64,000 bases of DNA from an uncultured Bacteroidales bacterium (GTDB taxonomy: Bacteria > Bacteroidota > Bacteroidia > Bacteroidales > Paludibacteraceae). The stretch lies in contig CADCEV010000004.1 in NCBI GenBank assembly GCA_902800525.1, positions 183,263 through 247,262 of the forward strand, written 5' to 3'. This document shows, one piece after another, positions 25,257-33,893 of the stretch. The notes beneath the pieces were generated by a model. It was given only the letters and a program-made list of their open reading frames with translations. It did no database searches and was not told the DNA's origin. Each line of letters begins with the position of its first letter. Positions within the stretch are counted from its first letter, which is position 1. Both the position numbers and the translations under genes were made by a program.

Positions 25257-25289
25257 CCCGCTCGCGGAACTCGCGGGACACAAGACACC
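25257..25289 (-). repeat. REP-like hairpin element, remote copy
   Basis: Read on the minus strand it is GGTGTCTTGTGT followed by CCCGCGAGTTCC and GCGAGCGGG. This matches the element at 44257-44290 at nearly every position, with one extra T in the leader. It lies between the Rnf operon and the convergent large secreted-protein gene. Confidence 0.7.
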
Positions 25290-25306
25290 GAGAACGGGTA
25301 GATTGC

Positions 25307-25342
25307 AAAAAGGGTGTGCCAACAAATTGACACACCCTTTTT
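25307..25342 (-). terminator. Terminator of the 25361 gene
   Basis: A perfect 12-base stem (AAAAAGGGTGTG 25307-25318, CACACCCTTTTT 25331-25342) with a 12-base loop. On the minus strand it ends in a T run, 18 bases beyond the stop codon. Confidence 0.9.
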
Positions 25343-25360
25343 CGTCAGACAAGGCGATTC

Positions 25361-27544
25361 TTAACGAACCTGAGCACCTTGGATATTGAAGAGTTTGTTG
25401 TCACGAACGATGTACAGTACGCCGTCCACAACTACTTTCTGAGCCTTCTCGGTGAGCTCGATATTCTCGATACCCTGTGCGCGTGCTTTCAGGTTGCACT
25501 TGATAGCAGCACCCTTGGTGTTCTTCGCATCCACCTCAATCGAACCGTTCTCGTTTACGGTAACCGTACCTTCAACGATCAACCACAGCGGAACAAGAAT
25601 CTTGCCCTCAGCGTTCAAGTTTCCTGCGAACGAGCCGTAGATAGATCCTTCGATTTCACCGGCACCGATTGTTTTCGGAGCGTTGGTTGCGTTAACCGGA
25701 TATTCTCCTGCAGTGAGGTCAGAAGCACCTGCTTCCGGATATACTTCCAGCGAAATGATCTTACCTTGCTCATTCACAGCATCAACAAGCAATACACCAT
25801 ATCCAGCAAAATATGTATCAAGCACCTCATAAGAGTCAAAATCAAGTACGAAATCCTCTTCCGAATCATACGGGCTTACGCTGGAAGGAATATAGGTTGA
25901 CACTTTAGCCGAGATATTGAGGGTGAACTCAGGAATGTCTGTATTGTCCTTATATCCCTGTCCAAGATACGTACCTGTGATAACAGCGGTACTATCCTGT
26001 GCGTTGAAAACAACAGTGATGTTAAGCGAAATCGGCTCGAACTGCTCAGCAGCTAACAGGGAGTCATTACGTAATAACACGTTCGCAATATAGGTGTAGT
26101 TTGCATCGATATCTTCTTCGGTATAGTTACCGGCTACCTCATTGCCAATAATGTCAATAGCCACGAAGCGAGAACTATCCGCATTGAATCCGACAACTTG
26201 CCAATCACCTGTTTTCGGCATGATGTTCAACTCAGCATCGGTAATGATTATGCTCTCTTCGCGGGTTTTGGTCGGTTTTGTATAAACGAGGTTGAGCGTG
26301 TACTCAATATCGTTGTAGCAGAGTACTTTTCCGGTCAAAACCACGCCATCTGCTGTTTTCTCAATTTTGAACGAACCGCTGTAGATTTCCGTCTCAACAC
26401 TATCCTCGCTGAAGAGTGCAATGGTTCCCGACACAGCATCGCTAATGGTATATTCGTCAAAATACGATTCACCCTCAGGGAAAGCCATCAAACTGACGCC
26501 ATACTTATCGTTACTTGCCTCGAAGAATACAACACCGAAGAAATCATACAGAGCGTCTTCTACTTTCAAGTTATTCGCTTCAATCGTAGCCTCGCCCTGC
26601 TTGGAAGGAGCAGCATAGAAGGCAGAGAAGGAATAAACGACACCGTTTTCAGCCAAGATGTCCGCCAGACAGATCAGCGTGTCATTCTGTGAAAAGACAA
26701 TAGCGTTCGCTCCCTTAACGGAATAATAATTACTGCTATCCTTCGCTGTATATACCTCAACGCTGGAGCTGACAAGATCGATATTATCGCTGGTGTATGC
26801 ACCTACCGGAGAGAGCGTATTATTGCTAAAGAGACCAAGAGAAAAAGCATACTTGCCGTCATCTGCCTTAAATACCCACGCGCTGTCATAAACATCATAT
26901 TTCAAAGAAGCTTTATCAAGGAATACATATTCCACCGTGTCACCCGTGGGGATAAACTCCTCTTCGTCATAGTAGAAAGTAAAAGCAGCATCCAAAGAGT
27001 CCACGCAAGAACCTTGGAAATGAACAAGACCCTTTTCATCAATGGTCTTGACAATCGACAACTCTTTGAGACCATAGCTCCATTCACCATCATAGAACAC
27101 ACCGGCATACTGACCATCACCACCTACATAGATGTCCTCTACGGTATAAGTCTTGCCTAACACAAGATCCGAGGCGCCATCACCATAAATAATGTCAAAA
27201 TAGAATTCGTAGTTGTTGTTCTCAGCATAGAGATAGAGTTCACCATCTTCACCCCAATCTTCGATTTCCCAAGAACCACATTTGACGTCAATGGCCTCTG
27301 CTTTAGGAGCACGGAAAAGAGTTGCATCGTCTTTAGATGCCACATTCAGCGCTTTGGGAGTAGCATTCATCACCGTTGCGAAATCTTTTGCCGCAAGTGC
27401 TTTCTTTGCCGGCAATTTCTTCTCAGCACGGAGTTGCTTTACCGCAGCACGTTGAAGCTTCAAAGCTTTCGCATTCCTTACAGGAGCTGCACTGGCACTC
27501 AGTACAATTACGAGCGCACACAAGATAGAGAAAAATTTCTTCAT
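25361..27544 (-). CDS. Large secreted repeat protein with C-terminal tag
   Basis: 727 residues. The signal peptide is MKKFFSILCALVIVLSASA. A basic region (about residues 20-85) follows. Then come four to five divergent copies of a roughly 110-130-residue beta domain with recurring GDGASDL/LGKTYT, DGE.Y and F.G...D.L elements. The last 24 residues (VVVDGVLYIVRDNKLFNIQGAQVR) form a compact tag that recurs in the protein at 63359. Bacteroidales surface proteins often end this way, possibly for type IX secretion. No enzyme motif is visible. It has its own promoter at 27625-27656 and a terminator. Confidence 0.8.
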   Translation of the reverse strand: MKKFFSILCALVIVLSASAAPVRNAKALKLQRAAVKQLRAEKKLPAKKALAAKDFATVMNATPKALNVASKDDATLFRAPKAEAIDVKCGSWEIEDWGEDGELYLYAENNNYEFYFDIIYGDGASDLVLGKTYTVEDIYVGGDGQYAGVFYDGEWSYGLKELSIVKTIDEKGLVHFQGSCVDSLDAAFTFYYDEEEFIPTGDTVEYVFLDKASLKYDVYDSAWVFKADDGKYAFSLGLFSNNTLSPVGAYTSDNIDLVSSSVEVYTAKDSSNYYSVKGANAIVFSQNDTLICLADILAENGVVYSFSAFYAAPSKQGEATIEANNLKVEDALYDFFGVVFFEASNDKYGVSLMAFPEGESYFDEYTISDAVSGTIALFSEDSVETEIYSGSFKIEKTADGVVLTGKVLCYNDIEYTLNLVYTKPTKTREESIIITDAELNIMPKTGDWQVVGFNADSSRFVAIDIIGNEVAGNYTEEDIDANYTYIANVLLRNDSLLAAEQFEPISLNITVVFNAQDSTAVITGTYLGQGYKDNTDIPEFTLNISAKVSTYIPSSVSPYDSEEDFVLDFDSYEVLDTYFAGYGVLLVDAVNEQGKIISLEVYPEAGASDLTAGEYPVNATNAPKTIGAGEIEGSIYGSFAGNLNAEGKILVPLWLIVEGTVTVNENGSIEVDAKNTKGAAIKCNLKARAQGIENIELTEKAQKVVVDGVLYIVRDNKLFNIQGAQVR

Positions 27545-27624
27545 ACCTTAATAAATTTAATTGTTAATAAAAAATAAATTGCAGAAATATTGTATTTTCT
27601 GTGTTATCAACTATAAATTTTAGA

Positions 27625-27656
27625 CAAAAGTACTGCTTTTTATCGGAATATGCAAA
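27625..27656 (-). promoter_or_regulatory. Promoter for the 25361 gene
   Basis: On the minus strand, TTTG (27653-27656), 20 bases, then TACTTTTG (27625-27632). The 5' leader is about 75 bases. Confidence 0.7.
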
Positions 27657-27830
27657 TTTTTCCACAAAAAGTTCCATAAAAAGTGCATTTTGTAAAGTAA
27701 ACTGAACAAAACGCGACATATTGCACAAATAAGCATCTTTCAGGTATGAAGTACGAGCCAGTAAATTATTGCCATCTATTAAGAAATAATATACTATCAT
27801 TAAGAAAATGCACTATTTTTGGATATATCG

Positions 27831-27862
27831 CTTGCGACATTAAAAAAATTATTGTACCTTTG
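27831..27862 (+). promoter_or_regulatory. Promoter for glutathione peroxidase and marR
   Basis: CTTG (27831-27834), 20 bases, then TACCTTTG (27855-27862). The rest of the 377-base divergent gap (27545-27921) is AT-rich and holds nothing else I can name. Confidence 0.75.
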
Positions 27863-27921
27863 CACTCGATTTCAGTCGTACACGACATAAAACATTATGT
27901 AATTTTAAAAACAATAAAGAT

Positions 27922-28470
27922 ATGGCAACCATTTATGATTTCAAAGCCCTCTCTAACAGAGGCAAAGAAGTATCCCTTTCGGACTACAAAGGACAAGTAA
28001 TTCTAATCGTCAACACCGCTTCGAAATGCGGTTTCACCCCGCAATACGACGGTCTGGAGGAGTTATACAAGAAATACAAAGACCAAGGTTTCGTGATTCT
28101 CGGTTTCCCCTGCGACCAGTTTGCTAATCAGGAACCGGGCAGCGATGAGCAGATCGAGGAGTTCTGCCGTCTGAACCATGGTGTGACATTCCCGCTTATG
28201 GCAAAATCCGACGTCAACGGCGAGAATGCGAACCCGGTATTTGAGTACCTCAAGGAGCAAGCTCCGACCGAGGAGTACAAGGGTCTCAAAGCCAAAGCAG
28301 CGCACGCTATGCTCAAACGCATCAGCAAGACGTACAAGAAAGAGAACGATATTCTTTGGAACTTCACTAAGTTCCTCGTTTCCAAGGACGGCAAGACTAT
28401 CCAGCGCTTTGCACCGGTAGCCGAGCCCAAAGATTTCGAGCAGAATATCGTAGCGGAATTGGCGAAATAA
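27922..28470 (+). CDS. Glutathione peroxidase family (thiol peroxidase)
   Basis: 182 residues. The peroxidatic residue is Cys in NTASKCGFTPQY (about residues 31-42), in the place of selenocysteine; FPCDQFANQEPG (about 67-78) and WNFTKFLVSKDG (about 142-153) supply the rest of the catalytic tetrad. Bacteria without glutathione use thioredoxin as donor, so trxB at 9781 is a plausible electron source. The stop overlaps the ATG of a MarR regulator by one base. Confidence 0.93.
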   Translation: MATIYDFKALSNRGKEVSLSDYKGQVILIVNTASKCGFTPQYDGLEELYKKYKDQGFVILGFPCDQFANQEPGSDEQIEEFCRLNHGVTFPLMAKSDVNGENANPVFEYLKEQAPTEEYKGLKAKAAHAMLKRISKTYKKENDILWNFTKFLVSKDGKTIQRFAPVAEPKDFEQNIVAELAK

Positions 28471-28904
28471 TGTACGAACAACTGAAATTAGATAACCAAC
28501 TCTGTTTCCGTCTCTATACGGCGGCGCGGTTGATTGCCGGTGCGTACGGTCCCTATTTTGAGACTCTGGGCATCACGTACCCGCAGTACTTGGTATTGCT
28601 GATCCTTTGGGAAAAAGACCAACAGCCGGTGAACGACATCGCCAAGCGCCTGTACCTTGAGACCAACACGGTCACTCCCCTTCTGCAACGCATGGAGAGG
28701 CAGGGCTTGGTGACCCGCGTCAAAGGTGAAGTCGATACGCGCCAACGCATCGTCTGCCTCACCGAAGCCGGCAAGGCTATGGAAGAGCAGGCAAAAGACA
28801 TCCCGAATCAATTAGGCGCAGAGGTTGTCAAACATGTGTCTGCGGACGAGTTAAAAGGTATCATCCCCTTCCTCGACAAACTGATTGAAGGATTAAGAGA
28901 TTAA
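28470..28904 (+). CDS. MarR/OhrR family transcriptional regulator
   Basis: 144 residues. The winged helix-turn-helix is clear: YPQYLVLLILWEKDQQPVNDIAKRLYLETNTVTPLLQRMERQGLVTR (about residues 30-76), with the wing KGEVDTRQRIVCLTEAG after it. A Cys at residue 9 (NQLCFRLYTAAR) is in the position used by OhrR for peroxide sensing. Coupling to the peroxidase suggests a peroxide-responsive pair; this is inference. Confidence 0.9.
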   Translation: MYEQLKLDNQLCFRLYTAARLIAGAYGPYFETLGITYPQYLVLLILWEKDQQPVNDIAKRLYLETNTVTPLLQRMERQGLVTRVKGEVDTRQRIVCLTEAGKAMEEQAKDIPNQLGAEVVKHVSADELKGIIPFLDKLIEGLRD

Positions 28905-28907
28905 AAA

Positions 28908-30608
28908 TCACCATTTCTTTTGGCGGAAGAGACCGCCGAGGAGAGAAATGAGCATGTAGAACGGATAGAGAATTTCCAGAAGCAGAGCCACATACCACTT
29001 GGTGTGTGGTTCTCTTCGTAAGATAAAGGAGTATTCTACCGGGAACTTAATCAGGATAAACGGCGGAAAAAGAAGTTGCAGCAAATTGACCGCCACAATA
29101 AACGCACCGCAGCGGAGGATCTCCGGATCAGTGTATTTGGGAGCTTTGCCTGCCCAGCGCATCCGTTGACGAAAGAAAGCGCGCCATGAAGTAACAGGAC
29201 GCACCACGGCAGTATAGTCCGGCTCGTCCATAACAGCAATCTTCTTTCCCCGCTTTTTCATGGCTTCGAGCAGGAACATATCGTCACCGGAAGGAATCTC
29301 CGGGTGTAAATCCGGCTCGCATTCAAGCCATGCCTCGCGGCGGACAATCAAGTTCGCCCCGGAACACATAATGGGTGCACCAGCTTTCGCCATACGCATG
29401 GTTAGCTCCTGAATAGCCGCGTATTCAGCGATTTGCAAGGCTTCCAAAACAGCCTCTTTCTCCCTCTCAAGGGAGGAAGATTCCATGCGAAGAGGCAGAA
29501 TATACAAATCGGCTGCGAGATCTTTCCCTTGTAGTAAGGTTAGGTTCGGCTTCGTTGCTGCCGGCGGCAGAATAACATCATCGTCATGGAGCCATACATA
29601 TTCGCTTGTAGCCGCATGGATGAGTTTGGAAAGGGCGTGCTTTTTGCCCAAGTGATCATCGTTCACTCCCTTTATAGGTGTGATATGGGTGATAAAGCCT
29701 ACCCCTCCCCTCCCTGAAGGGAGGGAGTTAAATTGTGCAACAAAACCCGGATAACTCTTGGCGATGCATTTTTGCTCTTCGATAGATACAGGATAGCCGG
29801 CACACATCAAAGCCATCGCCATGCGGTGATCATTGCTCACTTCGTGTTTCTGCACTGCCTCTATGCGGTCACACTCTTTGTACCGCAGTCGCTCTGTGCC
29901 GGTAGCTTGGAGCGTTATTCCAAGGCGCTCACATGTAAGCGCTACAGCCGGATAGAGATCAATGCAGTTGTCAAAATCAATTGCAATTTGGGATTTTTGA
30001 TTTGGGATTTGTGATTTTTTAATAAGAACTCCATAGGGCACAAACTCTGTCTGCACACCGAAATACTGGGCATATATATCCACCACTACCCGATCGCCCT
30101 GCAAACTATCCTCTTTGATACCTTCCAATTCCAACTCTCCGCCCTGAATCGCCGCATACTCATACCAGAATGCTGCAGCACTCCAATCCGCCTCAAGCGA
30201 TACATTCGGATAAGTCTCCACTATCCGGCGGGACATCGTGATATACGGCGATTCGTTCTCTGCGGCAGGTACGTTCTCTCCATGAAGAATGCGGGCAGAA
30301 GTAGTCTGCGTAGTGGGTTTGCCGTCACGCTCCATGAGCCGCGGATCGCCATCTAAAACAATCGGTTCACCCGGATAGCAACGCTCCAGATGTACCTGCA
30401 AAAACCGCAATGCCGTTCCGCAATTCTTGAGATAGAGAGTGAGCGGTTCGCCTTTCTTATGCGCCCTTAACTTCTCCAGCGCATCGTGCAGCACGATCAC
30501 ATCATCCGGCATATCCGAAGAGACCCGCATAAGCGGATCTCCATGGATAGCCTGCAATAGAAGGATTCTATTCGCTATCGATTTTGATATCGGAAGTTTT
30601 ATTCTCAA
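28908..30608 (-). CDS. Fused compact EPSP synthase (AroA) and family 2 glycosyltransferase
   Basis: 566 residues, one uninterrupted frame starting at a TTG (30608) three bases after the previous stop. Residues 1-292 are AroA-like: PISKSIANR (6-14), NCGTALRFL (62-70), DPRLMER (88-94), TTQ near 100, DLYPAVALT (217-225), YKECDR (243-248), DHRMAMAL (260-267), KSYP (284-287). The stretch between MER and TTQ is about 50 residues shorter than usual. Residues about 300-566 are a GT2 domain lacking its first strands: HDDDV (341-345), SGANL (416-420), GDDMFL (441-446), QRMRW (481-485), then two or three membrane helices. The junction and residues 198-209 are encoded by intergenic-type repeats. AroA makes 5-enolpyruvylshikimate-3-phosphate; whether it is active here is uncertain. 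Confidence 0.8.
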   Translation of the reverse strand: MRIKLPISKSIANRILLLQAIHGDPLMRVSSDMPDDVIVLHDALEKLRAHKKGEPLTLYLKNCGTALRFLQVHLERCYPGEPIVLDGDPRLMERDGKPTTQTTSARILHGENVPAAENESPYITMSRRIVETYPNVSLEADWSAAAFWYEYAAIQGGELELEGIKEDSLQGDRVVVDIYAQYFGVQTEFVPYGVLIKKSQIPNQKSQIAIDFDNCIDLYPAVALTCERLGITLQATGTERLRYKECDRIEAVQKHEVSNDHRMAMALMCAGYPVSIEEQKCIAKSYPGFVAQFNSLPSGRGGVGFITHITPIKGVNDDHLGKKHALSKLIHAATSEYVWLHDDDVILPPAATKPNLTLLQGKDLAADLYILPLRMESSSLEREKEAVLEALQIAEYAAIQELTMRMAKAGAPIMCSGANLIVRREAWLECEPDLHPEIPSGDDMFLLEAMKKRGKKIAVMDEPDYTAVVRPVTSWRAFFRQRMRWAGKAPKYTDPEILRCGAFIVAVNLLQLLFPPFILIKFPVEYSFILRREPHTKWYVALLLEILYPFYMLISLLGGLFRQKKW

Positions 30609-30611
30609 TGA

Positions 30612-32663
30612 TCAATTCACATCGGGTAGCGGACTGTAGTCACGGCTATAGCGGAGATGCTGATCTATGTAACTCTCGGTAAAGTCAAGTTTCACATCTG
30701 TAATCTCGCCATTGGCATTGCGTTTCACTTTGTAAACGGGGTTCACAAAGCCCTTGTACGGAGCAAGGTTCAACTTCTTATAACGCGCCAGAATCTCTTG
30801 GTGCAACTCTTGATCCACTTTCACCGCATAAGTCTCTACCATCTCTTTGGCAGCCGCATAGTCTCCCTCGGAAGTGATACGCTGAATCTCTGCCAGCAAC
30901 TCGCCATAGAGCCGGCGAAGTCCCTGATAATCACGTATTTCGAGGAAATGTTTGTACTCACACGGCACATCGTCATGGTTCGGATTGCAAGTCGGCACCG
31001 GCTCATATACAATCCGCACTTCGGGGTGAGCCGAATCCACATGCGCCAACACCCAATTAGCGATCAACTGGCGGTTACGCATATGCGCTTCCTCAATGTC
31101 CTTACCCGGCTCGATACGAACCAACTGCGTCATTGCGCCGTTCATCATCTGTTGATAGTAGCCGGCTTTATACGCCTCTTCATTCGGCAGCAGACCTAAC
31201 TCCACTAACTTCGGATCGCCTAAGAAATAGAGCCCGAAGAGGTCAGCACGCGCTTCCTCGATAGTCGAAGCATGCTCTTTGAGCGCACCCTTGCTTACTC
31301 CGGGCAGCAGTTTGCCCGAACCATGACCGACACATTCATGGAGATCGGTATGCAAGTCGCCGCACAGCGCACCATATTTATTATAACGCGCGCGCACGTC
31401 ATCATTGATCATGAACTCCTCATTGAAACCGTTTCCTTTCGCCGCCTCGTTGTATGCGTGCGTCAGGTTATCAATGGTCACGGATTTGGAACCGTACTCT
31501 TTGCGGATCCATGAAGCGTTCGGCAGGTTGATACCGATTGGTGTTGCCGGGTAACAATCGCCCGCAAGAATAGCCGCGGTGATCACTTTGGCGGTTACAC
31601 CTTTGACCTCTTCTTTCTTGTATTTGGGATCGGTTGTCGAGTGATCTTCGAACCACTGTGCGTTCTTCGAAATCAACTGAGTACGCTTCGTCGCTTTGAG
31701 ATCCTTGAAATTGACCATACTCTCCCAAGTGCCGGTGATTCCTAATGGATCAGTATAGGTCTCCGTGAAGCCGTTCACATAGTCCACGCGGCTGTCAAGA
31801 TCTTTCACCCACGCAATACAATACTCGTTAAAAGTCTTGAGATCGCCCGTTTCGTTGAACTCGATCATCTTCTCAATTACCAATTTCTGCGCATCGTTCT
31901 CCGCGTATTGGAGAGCCTCTTTGAGCCAATAGACCACGTGTTCGAGTGCCTCACCGTATAAACCGCCCACTTTATAAACGCGTTCAACGATCTCACCTTT
32001 CTCGTTCTTCACGAGCTGCGAGTTCAGACCGATCCAGAGAGGCTCAGCACTGTCATCCTTGTGAGCGGCATACCATGCCTCCGCTTCGGCTTGCGTCACA
32101 CCTTCTCCGTAGTAGTTGCCGGCGGAATTAAGCACTAAATCTACTCCATCCTGCGCAGTAGTGCGCTTGGACATAACCGCCGGATCGAATATCACCGGCA
32201 AAATAGCCGGATCATACTCAACACCTGCTTGCGCACAAGCCTCTACAAACCACTCCTGCGTGAACTCCGGCGGGAATTTATCCTCGGAATAATGATGATG
32301 AATACCATTGGAGAACCATACGCGTTTGAGGTATTTCTCAAACGCCGACCATTCTTGGTCGGTACACTGCACTTTATCTTTATTGAGATACAAAGCCTCG
32401 AGTGCCCGCCTGATACGCAGATTATATCGTCCGTTCTGGTCATAGAGTATATCACGTCCCCAGAGAGCTGCCTCGGAAAGGCAGTACACCAGCGATTTCT
32501 GTTGCAGACTCAACGAATCGAACTCCGGCACATCGTAGCGCAGAAGCTCCAGGTCATAAAACTTATCCACGTTGTATTGAAAAGCAGACTGTTTGGGCTG
32601 ACAAGCGAACAGCAATGCCGCCCCAAACAGCAAAATTGGTAATTTGTAATTGGACATTTGCAA
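30612..32663 (-). CDS. M49-family dipeptidyl peptidase III-like lipoprotein
   Basis: 683 residues. The N-terminus is a lipoprotein signal (LPILLFGAALLFAC, lipidated Cys near residue 21). The zinc site is HECVGHGSGKL (about residues 439-449), the form HExxGH used by M49 peptidases, followed by the second zinc-ligand motif EEARADLFGLYF (about 465-476). These enzymes remove dipeptides from peptide N-termini. Export places it in the periplasm or at the surface, unlike the cytosolic eukaryotic enzyme. It lies in a minus-strand run with closely spaced genes. Confidence 0.9.
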   Translation of the reverse strand: MQMSNYKLPILLFGAALLFACQPKQSAFQYNVDKFYDLELLRYDVPEFDSLSLQQKSLVYCLSEAALWGRDILYDQNGRYNLRIRRALEALYLNKDKVQCTDQEWSAFEKYLKRVWFSNGIHHHYSEDKFPPEFTQEWFVEACAQAGVEYDPAILPVIFDPAVMSKRTTAQDGVDLVLNSAGNYYGEGVTQAEAEAWYAAHKDDSAEPLWIGLNSQLVKNEKGEIVERVYKVGGLYGEALEHVVYWLKEALQYAENDAQKLVIEKMIEFNETGDLKTFNEYCIAWVKDLDSRVDYVNGFTETYTDPLGITGTWESMVNFKDLKATKRTQLISKNAQWFEDHSTTDPKYKKEEVKGVTAKVITAAILAGDCYPATPIGINLPNASWIRKEYGSKSVTIDNLTHAYNEAAKGNGFNEEFMINDDVRARYNKYGALCGDLHTDLHECVGHGSGKLLPGVSKGALKEHASTIEEARADLFGLYFLGDPKLVELGLLPNEEAYKAGYYQQMMNGAMTQLVRIEPGKDIEEAHMRNRQLIANWVLAHVDSAHPEVRIVYEPVPTCNPNHDDVPCEYKHFLEIRDYQGLRRLYGELLAEIQRITSEGDYAAAKEMVETYAVKVDQELHQEILARYKKLNLAPYKGFVNPVYKVKRNANGEITDVKLDFTESYIDQHLRYSRDYSPLPDVN

Positions 32664-33539
32664 TTAAATTCTATCTAATACAGTTTGTACTAACTCTTTG
32701 ATACGGGGTTTGTAATCGGTGTTAGCAGCCTCACTCTTACGCTGCGCAATGACGCAACAAACGGTCATGGCGCGGTGACCCATATGAAGTGCCAAACCGG
32801 CGATACAAGAACCTTCCATCTCATAATTGGTGATACGCTGACCTTGGTAACGGAATGCGGAAATCTTCTCATTGATATCCGGCACGGCCACTGGGACACG
32901 CAGTACACGACCCTGCGGGCCATAGAATCCGTTCGCTGCGATCGTATAACCGCGCGTCATATCATCGCCCGCAATCTGGTTCACCAAATCCGGATTCGAA
33001 GCCACCACATACGGCACAGCGGCCTTTTGGGGATAGCCCACAAAATCAACAAAAGCCTTCTCAAACTCAAGGTCTGAAATCTCGTCGCGCTTCTCATAGA
33101 AAGCCAACACTCCGTCAAAACCGATTGATCTCTCGCTGGCAAGGAACGTACCAAGAGGTATATCCTCCTGCATACTGCCGGTAGTGCCTATACGCACGAT
33201 GTCAAGACTGCGTTTAACCGGTTTCTCCGTGCGGGTTGCAAAATCGATATTCGCCAACGCATCAATCTCGTTCATTACGATGTCGCAGTTGTCGGTTCCG
33301 ATACCCGTTGAGATACAGGAGATACGTTTGCCTTTGTATTTACCGGTAATGGTATGGAACTCACGTGATTGTACGTCACATTCGATCGAACCCTCGTCGA
33401 AGAACGAAGCCACTAAATTAACGCGGTTTTGGTCACCGACAAGAATCACCTTGTCCGCCAAAAACTCCGGCTTCAAGTGAATGTGAAATGCAGAACCATC
33501 TTCATTGATGATTAACTGCGATGCTGGAAAATGTCTCAT
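32664..33539 (-). CDS. Nucleoside phosphorylase (uridine phosphorylase type)
   Basis: 291 residues of the PNP/UDP phosphorylase family, which split nucleosides with phosphate to a base and ribose-1-phosphate. Motifs: GDQNRVNLVA (about 37-46), CISTGIGTDNCDIVMNEI (about 75-92), the phosphate loop RIGTTGSMQEDIPLG (about 116-130) and the ribose-site NYEMEGSCIAGLA (about 237-249). Base preference cannot be decided; uridine is the commonest for this subgroup. Its stop is next to the M49 gene start. Confidence 0.88.
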   Translation of the reverse strand: MRHFPASQLIINEDGSAFHIHLKPEFLADKVILVGDQNRVNLVASFFDEGSIECDVQSREFHTITGKYKGKRISCISTGIGTDNCDIVMNEIDALANIDFATRTEKPVKRSLDIVRIGTTGSMQEDIPLGTFLASERSIGFDGVLAFYEKRDEISDLEFEKAFVDFVGYPQKAAVPYVVASNPDLVNQIAGDDMTRGYTIAANGFYGPQGRVLRVPVAVPDINEKISAFRYQGQRITNYEMEGSCIAGLALHMGHRAMTVCCVIAQRKSEAANTDYKPRIKELVQTVLDRI

Positions 33540-33565
33540 AGTATTGATATTTACGATTTTACAAT

Positions 33566-33871
33566 TTAAGCTTCTCCGCCGGTAAAAGTCAACGGCAACG
33601 TGCTGCCTTTGGGAGCGCCGCCGATGGGATTGATAGTACCGAACTTCTGCTCGTACTGGCTGATATTATTACCCAAAGCGCCAAGGATTTTCTTTGCCTG
33701 ATCCGGCGTTACTACTACGCGCGATACAACGTTCGCCTGAGGTACACCCGGCATCAACTGTGCAAAATCCAATACAAACTCCGTCGGAGTGTGAGCAATC
33801 AATGCCAAGTTGGCAAATACGCCCTGCTGTTTATCCGGGGCAATGTTAATTTTCAATTCTTGTTTTTCCAT
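33566..33871 (-). CDS. DUF3467 family protein
   Basis: 101 residues. The family signature is visible: GVFANLALIAHTPTEFVLDFAQLMPG (about residues 18-43) and ARVVVTPDQAKKILGAL-like text (here SRVVVTPDQAKKILGAL, about 50-66). It is a small cytosolic protein conserved in Bacteroidota, with no established function. Confidence 0.88.
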   Translation of the reverse strand: MEKQELKINIAPDKQQGVFANLALIAHTPTEFVLDFAQLMPGVPQANVVSRVVVTPDQAKKILGALGNNISQYEQKFGTINPIGGAPKGSTLPLTFTGGEA

Positions 33872-33893
33872 ATTCTTTCAATTTACTATTTTA

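Noticed and set aside
25073-25352. Minus-strand frames in the gap after rnfA
   Set aside because: They cover a terminator and a REP-like element. The similarity of their translation (CPRVPRAGI) to that at 44262 comes from the shared repeat, not from a protein.
25100-25360. CRISPR array or small RNA gene in the repeat-rich gap after rnf
   Set aside because: The repeats are single hairpins (terminators and one REP-like element), not regularly spaced units.
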